64,000 nt of DNA from Pyrrhoderma lamaoense (Eukaryota; Basidiomycota; Agaricomycetes; Hymenochaetales; Hymenochaetaceae): positions 248,001 through 312,000 of the forward strand of contig NBAZ01000005.1 of the NCBI GenBank assembly GCA_002794735.1. Reading direction: 5' to 3'. The notes under the pieces were generated by a model, which ran no database searches, had not been told where the DNA came from, and saw only the letters and a program-made list of their open reading frames with translations. The position numbers and the translations under genes are program-made. Shown one piece after another: positions 57,762 through 64,000 of this stretch (position 1 is the first letter of the stretch; each line of letters opens with the position of its first letter).

Positions 57762-60080
57762 TTATTTTTCCATCTCGTCCAAAACCCTAGCAGAATTCAA
57801 GAAATCTGTCCTCTCGAGATTAAAGTCTAGGCGAACAATGATGTTAGTGCATCAAAAATTTTGTTTATAACTTGAGGAGTGATTTACCATCTGGGATACC
57901 AGTAATATTGTTTCGTAGAATCTGCAAAACCACCTTATTGTTCAATGTGAACTGGGGCCAAGACGCTGAAGTATACTAAATACTTGGTGACTATGAAAAT
58001 TCGAAAGGCGCTTACGTCCAGGATTCATATCTGAAATGAAGTTTATGTAGTGATCAAGCCAGGTATCGGCGAGCTCTTGTTCAACTGGGTCGGAATAGGT
58101 CCAAAGAGAAGCACCAACTCAGATGCATGAGGCACTATCGACTATTAGTACATACAGTTATTTGGGTTTAGCGACACACCTCCAAAAGTTATGTTGTTTC
58201 CCGGTATAAATTCTCTGAAGTGATAGCCAAATAGAGGCTGGAACTCTGCTGCCTTGTTAAAGAAGCGTCTTCGAGGAGCAAGAAACATGTTATCCCCATA
58301 AAAGGCGGATGCCCTATCAAACAAAGAATCTCCTGTGTTGAAAGGAGCATCCAAAGAACTGTCATTTGCAGGATAAAGCTCATCGATACGATTGAGAACA
58401 TCCGGAGTCAACGTGCGATTGTCCAGAAGGAGATCTCCAATGAAGGTATTCAATACCTGTGCTTCAGTTCTCCCAGGATGGGAAATCCCAAGCAATGTTT
58501 CTGAGAATGTTTTTCCTTCATTGAGCTTTCCTCCCCAAACTTTGGTCAACTATGAAGCGGATGATTTATAGCTTAATTTAATTTAGCTTACATTGGTACC
58601 AGCCAAGAGAGGAACATGTCTAAAGTCTCCAGACGCTACTACTTCGGAAGCTCTTTTCTCAGCAAAACTGCCTTTGGGCCCAATTGATGGCTCCCATAGT
58701 TGGCCATTAAGGGTGTCGTCTATCATCTCATTGCTTAAACTTAAAAGAGTCTGGGATTTTATGATTAGCCTCGAAGACGTCTTCTGTAAGTGGCAGGGAA
58801 GTATACTTCAAATGGAACTTTCTGCAAACAAGACAAAGACTCGTTACTGAGGGGACATCCCAATCCCTCAACAAGGCGGGAGAATGGCTTTCCAGGTTCG
58901 TCATACTGAAATGCGAATGGAGAACTCTTACTGTATGATGTACTTAATATAGATGTACCGCCGAAAAAATGAAGACTTACAAAGGACCAGTCATTGAATC
59001 ACCCATTGCTGCTCGGAACAGAGGTTCGGGGGCTGGATACAAGACCTGGGCTTCAATGCTCCCGGCACCAGCGGACTGGAAAATTAAGTTACAAGAGAAG
59101 CAGTAGAAATTGTGCTCCAACATACCTGTCCCCATATTGTAACCTATCCCCATATTAGCATAGATCATAATGATATACGCTATATAGTGTAAGTACCTTT
59201 TCTGAGTCTCCCCCAAATACAGCTATATTATCCCGAACAAAACTCAAAGCAGCTCGCTGGTCGAGTAGTCCGGCATTCAGGTCCTCAGGAGCCATGTATG
59301 AACTCGAAAGCTTATATAGATCATACATGTCAATAAGAGAGAAAACACTGATGATTTGACAACTTACAAAACCGAACGTATTAATACGGTAATTACTATG
59401 GTTAAATGATGTGATGTCAAAATAACTCTCTCTTAATTCATTGATCTTACAAGGAGACGAGTATCAAAGGCTTTCCATTCCTAACACTTCGATTGATGAT
59501 TCCTTCATCAAGAAAGTTAGTCACTGTGACAGAGTAGAGAATCTCGACGGCCACGTACTCGTGGGGTCAAAGGTGTGAACGGAAGATGCACTGAAGAGTA
59601 TAAGAATATAGCGTTTATTAAGAACGAAATTGACGTATACCCCGAATTATATGCTCCTCCCTTCAACATAATCAACAATAGTCAGCACTATTATTATAAA
59701 TAACTAACATATATCCATGCTAGTACAGGAAGTTTCTCGCTTGAAGCAGTGCCCGTCGGTCGCCATATGTTAATATACAAACAGTCTTCACTTATCGGGG
59801 CTCCAAGGTTCGCTGGACGTTGAGGACAGGCATTTCCAAATTCTGTAGCATTCCTAGGCCCTAAAAGAGGAGAAGTGATAGGTACAGGAGCTTTGAACCG
59901 AAGCTCTCCTACCGGAGGCTGAGCAAATGGGATTCCAAGCCACCTCTCCGTTCCATTAGCAACAGAGACGCCTTGAAATACTCCAGAGGTAGTGTTTACA
60001 ACAAGAGAGGGCGACTGAGCCCAGGCGGCAAGAGGGCTGATCACTAAGGGTGCTTGGGAGAGCCACTTTATGCCAAACAT
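57762..60080 (-). CDS. Secreted type-B carboxylesterase/lipase, copy 2
   Basis: Tandem paralogue of copy 1 with the same exon plan. The start at 60080 ([22 protein letters not shown]) gives a typical signal peptide; upstream in-frame Mets at 60161 and 60116 would only add polar residues before it. [12 protein letters not shown], the nucleophile GQSAGAGS (intron-split, about 59150-59060), [15 protein letters not shown] and the last exon [12 protein letters not shown] (57762) are present. Near 58088 the sequence corresponding to copy-1 [15 protein letters not shown] lacks one base in a C run (GGG on the + strand), so the frame breaks just after the catalytic-His region. Given similar breaks in unrelated genes this is probably a sequencing error rather than a dead gene. 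Two blocks are nearly identical to copy 1. Confidence 0.84.
58377..58531 (-). repeat. Identity tract, partner of 55527-55681
   Basis: 155 bases identical to the other esterase gene within otherwise diverged coding sequence. Confidence 0.9.
59782..60010 (-). repeat. Identity tract, partner of 56942-57170
   Basis: 229 bases with one difference from the other esterase gene, covering most of the first exon behind the signal peptide. Confidence 0.9.
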
Positions 60081-60604
60081 AGCAGCTGGCAATGTCAAAC
60101 CTCGTCCCTTCATATGCATTTTATACGGAGAAACAAGCATTCTCTCGTAGATCGGCATCAAGAGCTCTAACTGCCTTGTTCGCTACAGCATGTGGTCCAT
60201 GCAATTATCAGTCATGCACAGTCATGAGACTTAGCCTACAATTTTTGGATGTCCTACGTATTGATATAAACCACATTGTATGCGGAGATATCAAATCATA
60301 GACACCGAAAATACAGTTTTATTCTTGATATTGTTCTATAGATAGAGATTAAAACTCGAAGAAGATGTACGAATGGCTTCGACAAAATTTCATACGAGAA
60401 ATTATTTGAACTCTTCGTTCTCGTCGTGTCGAGTCTGGGAAAAATGTGACTTCAAAAGAAGCGTACAAACGGACCGTCAGTGACCACGTGAGCAGATATC
60501 CACGAGAACGAGTTCAGTAATCCAAGAACGCGTTTCATCTCAGTCTCAGACTGTTATACTGTATTGCGAGCTAGAAGTATAAGAATGTCATAAGGCTCCT
60601 TCAT
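60081..60604. promoter_or_regulatory. Divergent promoter carboxylesterase 2 / VPS39
   Basis: 524 bases separate the two start codons. A small + strand frame at 60092-60301 has no recognisable motif. No specific regulatory site is claimed. Confidence 0.45.
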
Positions 60605-63600
60605 ATGGCACCTTTTCTCGAGCCATCACCTGTTATAAGCAGGTTCAAAGAGAGAATAGATTCATTGCACGTAAATGGTATGCGGTTAGCAAGGTACTTG
60701 CCCGATACAGAACTCACCTCTCTACAGGTGATAGGCTGTTCATTGGGACAGGTTTAGGAAATCTTCACATCTATAACGTAGATCAAGATGATGAAGGGAA
60801 ATTTTGCTCCAACCTAGTAGCCACCAAAAGCCTCAGTAAGAAACCTGTTGAGCAACTCGGATACATAAAAGACATAAACTCAGTTGTTGCGTTGAGCGGT
60901 CAGTCGTCTTTTACGCCAACGTATAACAAGTCTAAATAAGGAATATAGATTCACTTGTTACACTATTCCCACTTCCGGAGCTCGTCCCGCCAACCCCTCT
61001 CCAACAATCTCGGAAGGCATTTTCATTCGCGGTGAATTCTACAGTGGAAAACACATCTGCGGGCGAAAAATGCCAATCTTTTGATTCACCTTCTAATCCT
61101 GTTCCAGGTGTTCCAACCTTAGTGACATACCTTGTTATTGGGTCCCAGAGAAAGCTCGTAATATATTCCTGGAGGGATGGAGAGGCACAGGATATTAAGG
61201 TATTTAACTACTATATTGTGCGACTCATAAAGATTCTCTAAACTCGACTCTAGGAAGCTGCGTTACCTCACTCTGCTCGTGTAATTGCCTTTGTTAAACC
61301 GACCGTCCTTTGCCTAGCGTACACTGCAACTGAACATGTCCTCTTTTATCTGGAAACGATGTCTACTGCAGAGCTTACAATGCCTGTCCACGTACCCTCA
61401 TCAACTTCTACTGGATATGGCATGAATGCCTTGTCTGGGCTTGGCGGATACATGTCTCTGGGGCTTGCAGCTAAAGCGAAACCTCTAGCACTTACAATTG
61501 GAGAAAATGTTCTAATTCCTAAGGATAGTAAGTAGAATTTATTCTTTACAAAGCACATCAAGCCTTATGTTTGAATAGATGCAGGTCTTTTCTTCGGATC
61601 AGACGGTAAGGCGACTCAGAACTCCTTGATATGGAATGCTCCCCCGGAGGATGTTAGTTAGTATCTTATCTTGTGATTTACAATCAAATAATTCCTCACC
61701 TTACTTCTGCAGCCTATGTGAAACCATACGTCCTATCAATCCAACCAGGTGGGACAATGCCGTCGTCTTCGCTTGAAGATAATTCGGATACTCTTGCGGG
61801 CTCAACTGGACTCGTTCAAGCTCCCGTGTTGCATGTCCAGTCCTCAATAACACACCAGCCCGTGCAATCCTTAGTACTTCCAAATGCGGAGACTGTTCCC
61901 TCATCTCTTCGACTCATATGCCCTTCACCATCCGCTAAGGCTCCAGCTTTCGTAGTTTCAACCCCAATGAGAAGGCAACAGCAATTTCTGAAGGGAGTAC
62001 CGTGTGGATTCTTCGTATGCGGACGTGGAGCGAACAAGTTGACGAGCTTGTAGAGGGAGGAAGATACTCAGAAGCTCTCTCTCTTTTAGATACCATCGAG
62101 CCGGCATCTTTAGCCGATCATGTGGGTCCATAAACTCAGTAACGGGTATGGTTACTAATAGAGTATTATCATCCAGGCTTCTCGAAGAACTAAGATTCGA
62201 GGTTTGAATGCAGTCTCTCAATTTAAGAATGGAGAATATGATAATGCAATGAATGCATTCATTGAGTTAGATATAAACCCAGCAAAGATTGTCGCACTCT
62301 ATCCAGAAAGTGTGGCTGGAAGGTTACATGTAGATTCCGAACAATGGATCCCTCTTTTTGGAGGGCCATCTCATAAGGTCAAACCATCCCGTACCGAATC
62401 TAAGGAGGCTAGATCTAGTACTGGAACGGGTCGAACTCCATCTCCAGCGGCGTCTCTTCGATCCATCCGGCCTCTGAGAAAGGGTACGCTAGAAACTCTG
62501 TTTTCTGGTACTGGAGCTTCTTCAAACGTTGCTCCAAGTAGTGGCTCTGGGATTGATGAACGAGCTTCAATTCGTGGAAGATTGAAAGAAAAGGCAAAGG
62601 CTGCCGGTAGGTTTCTATTTTCTCCCCGTAATTGTCTTCTCAATACAACAACGTGAGGTATGCAGATAGTCTCACACGTTCAGTGGAATCTCTCTTTTAC
62701 TATCTCACGGATCGGAGACCAAAAATTGGTGGTGCCCTAAGCTCACTGAATATCACACCTTCTCAATCCCATCAATTCCCATTCTTATCGGATGCTTCTG
62801 TTGAGGAACTTTTTGCGCTTCCTAATGCACCGTTGTCATCTTTGACCCCAGAGCAATTAACGCGATATGCTCAAATAGTCGACACAGCACTATTTAAAGC
62901 TTATTTAGTCATTCGACCCGGTCTGCTAGGTCCATTATGTAGCATACCTAATTGGTGTGAGGTCACAGAAGTAGAAGAAGTTCTGATGGAACGAGAGGTT
63001 TGTACTGTTATTATCAATGTCTCGAGTAATATTTAAGCTATTTGCGATACTCAGAAATTCTCGGAGCTAGTTTCTCTTTATAGAGGAAAGAAAATGCATG
63101 ATAAAGCACTGGGTTTGCTGAAGCGGTTAGTCAGTGTCTTTTATTAAAATATATCTTTAACTGAACATTATACTTGCCATAGTCTCAGTGAAAGGGAGGC
63201 CGACGTCGAAGGCAAAATAAGACCAACAGTCACCTATGTTCAAAGTCTCGGTCCTGAATACATGGACCAAATCTTTGGAGCCGCACGCTGGATCTACAAG
63301 CTCAATTCCGATGCTATCTTCGAGGTAGAATGCATAACTTTCCCTCCTTCTCACTAAACTTATTTTTTTTTGCCTTCATCCCAAGATCTTCACTGCTGAG
63401 GTAGTTGAGCTTCCCAGATCTAAAGTCGCTGACTTTTTGGAGGAAGAGCTTGACCCTGCCCTGTGTTCGAGATATCTGGAATATCTCACTGAAGAACGGG
63501 AGGAAACTTCCACACTCTTCCACGACAGACTAGCGGAGCTTTACTTGGATATGGCCTTAAACTCCCAAAAATCCAACGAACAAGGTGAAGTGCCGATTTT

Positions 63601-64000
63601 CCTGTATTTATCAAAGTTTTAAAAAACTGATTTTTTAATATATTTCTTAGATTCCTACCAGCAGGCTTACGATAAATTTCTCCACTTTATTCAAAACACA
63701 AATATATACCGGGTTGATAGACTATTCGGATTACTTCCTTCTGATGGTAATTGGTGAACATATACAGCTTGTGATTTACATTCTGAACTTCTTGTAGATA
63801 TGTTTGAGGCAAGAGCTATCTTACAAGGAAGACTCGGAAGACATGTCAACGCCTTGGAAACATATGTCTATCGTCTGGGTGATTATATCAAGGCAGAAGA
63901 GTGAATCTCTGTAACTAAACTTTGATAAAGGATCTTACTGATTATTGAGCATAGGTACTGTAAAAGCATTTATATCCCAAACACACCAACCCAAGATATC
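60605..64000 (+). CDS. VPS39: HOPS complex subunit VPS39/VAM6 (3' end outside window)
   Basis: Tethering subunit for fusion at the vacuole, which also binds Rab7/Ypt7. Exon 1 starts MAPFLEPSPVISRFKERIDSL, then after an intron GDRLFIGTGLGNLHIYNVD, the opening of a CNH/beta-propeller domain that continues through DSLVTLFPLPELVPPTPL, VIGSQRKLVIYSWRDGE and AYTATEHVLFYLETM. Then come TVWILRMRTWSEQVDELVEGGRYSEALSLLD (about 62000-62090), FKNGEYDNAMNAFIELDINPAKIVALYPE, the VPS39-1 domain IVDTALFKAYLVIRPGLLGPLC...WCEVTEVEEVL (about 62870-63000), ELVSLYRGKKMHDKALGLLKRL and the clathrin-repeat part, with RLGRHVNALETYVYRLGDYIKAEEYC at the right edge. One C is apparently missing in the run at 61962-61965. 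The final VPS39-2 zinc/RING-like end lies beyond the window. Confidence 0.92.

Overview
The window is nuclear DNA of a filamentous fungus, most likely a basidiomycete of the Agaricomycotina. The evidence is many short introns (about 45-70 bases, GT...AG, often with a CTAAY/CTNAC branch site), moderately AT-rich spacers, and homologues typical of mushroom-forming fungi: HSPA12-type Hsp70 proteins, a CS-domain tail-anchored protein, and a methyltransferase with long low-complexity inserts. The species cannot be named from the sequence. No rRNA, tRNA, CRISPR array or intact transposon was seen.

Layout. 1-3829: 3' part of the repair nuclease RAD2/XPG. 4397-5025 (-): complex I subunit NDUFB8. 5677-8985: SAM-dependent methyltransferase. 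11738-14321: EBP1/PA2G4-like protein. 15232-16052 (-): PCC1, a small KEOPS subunit in three exons. 16053-20098: a 4-kb non-coding stretch, mostly pyrimidine-rich leader. 20099-25469: UPF1-like SF1 helicase with acidic, Gly/Ser and RGG-rich segments. 25986-28705 (-): carnitine acetyltransferase with an apparent mitochondrial presequence and a C-terminal SKL. 29064-29442: PAM18/TIM14. 29901-30667 (-): relic resembling an F-box-associated protein. 31052-31991 (-): Ser-rich unknown.

33.5-45.5 kb is the accessory region: an apparently complete HSPA12-like gene (-), two near-identical tandem copies of an unrecognised protein (promoters duplicated too), a second HSPA12-like gene (+) with an altered ATP-binding motif, and a third, divergent copy of the same unknown family directly behind it. 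This Hsp70/unknown cluster is the best candidate for an undescribed system.

46094-48022 (-): CS-domain protein with a C-terminal membrane anchor. 48861-52379 (-): very Ser/Pro-rich unknown. 53052-54551 (-): histone chaperone SPT2. 54889-57243 and 57762-60080 (-): tandem secreted type-B carboxylesterases with patches of near-perfect identity inside otherwise diverged genes. 60605-64000 (+): VPS39/VAM6, cut off by the right edge.

Technical point: many conserved genes break frame at single positions where one extra base, usually in a G, C or A run, would restore the conserved protein. All breaks go the same way, so systematic homopolymer under-calling explains them better than true pseudogenes. 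This matters for reading RAD2, the helicase, the carnitine acetyltransferase and VPS39.
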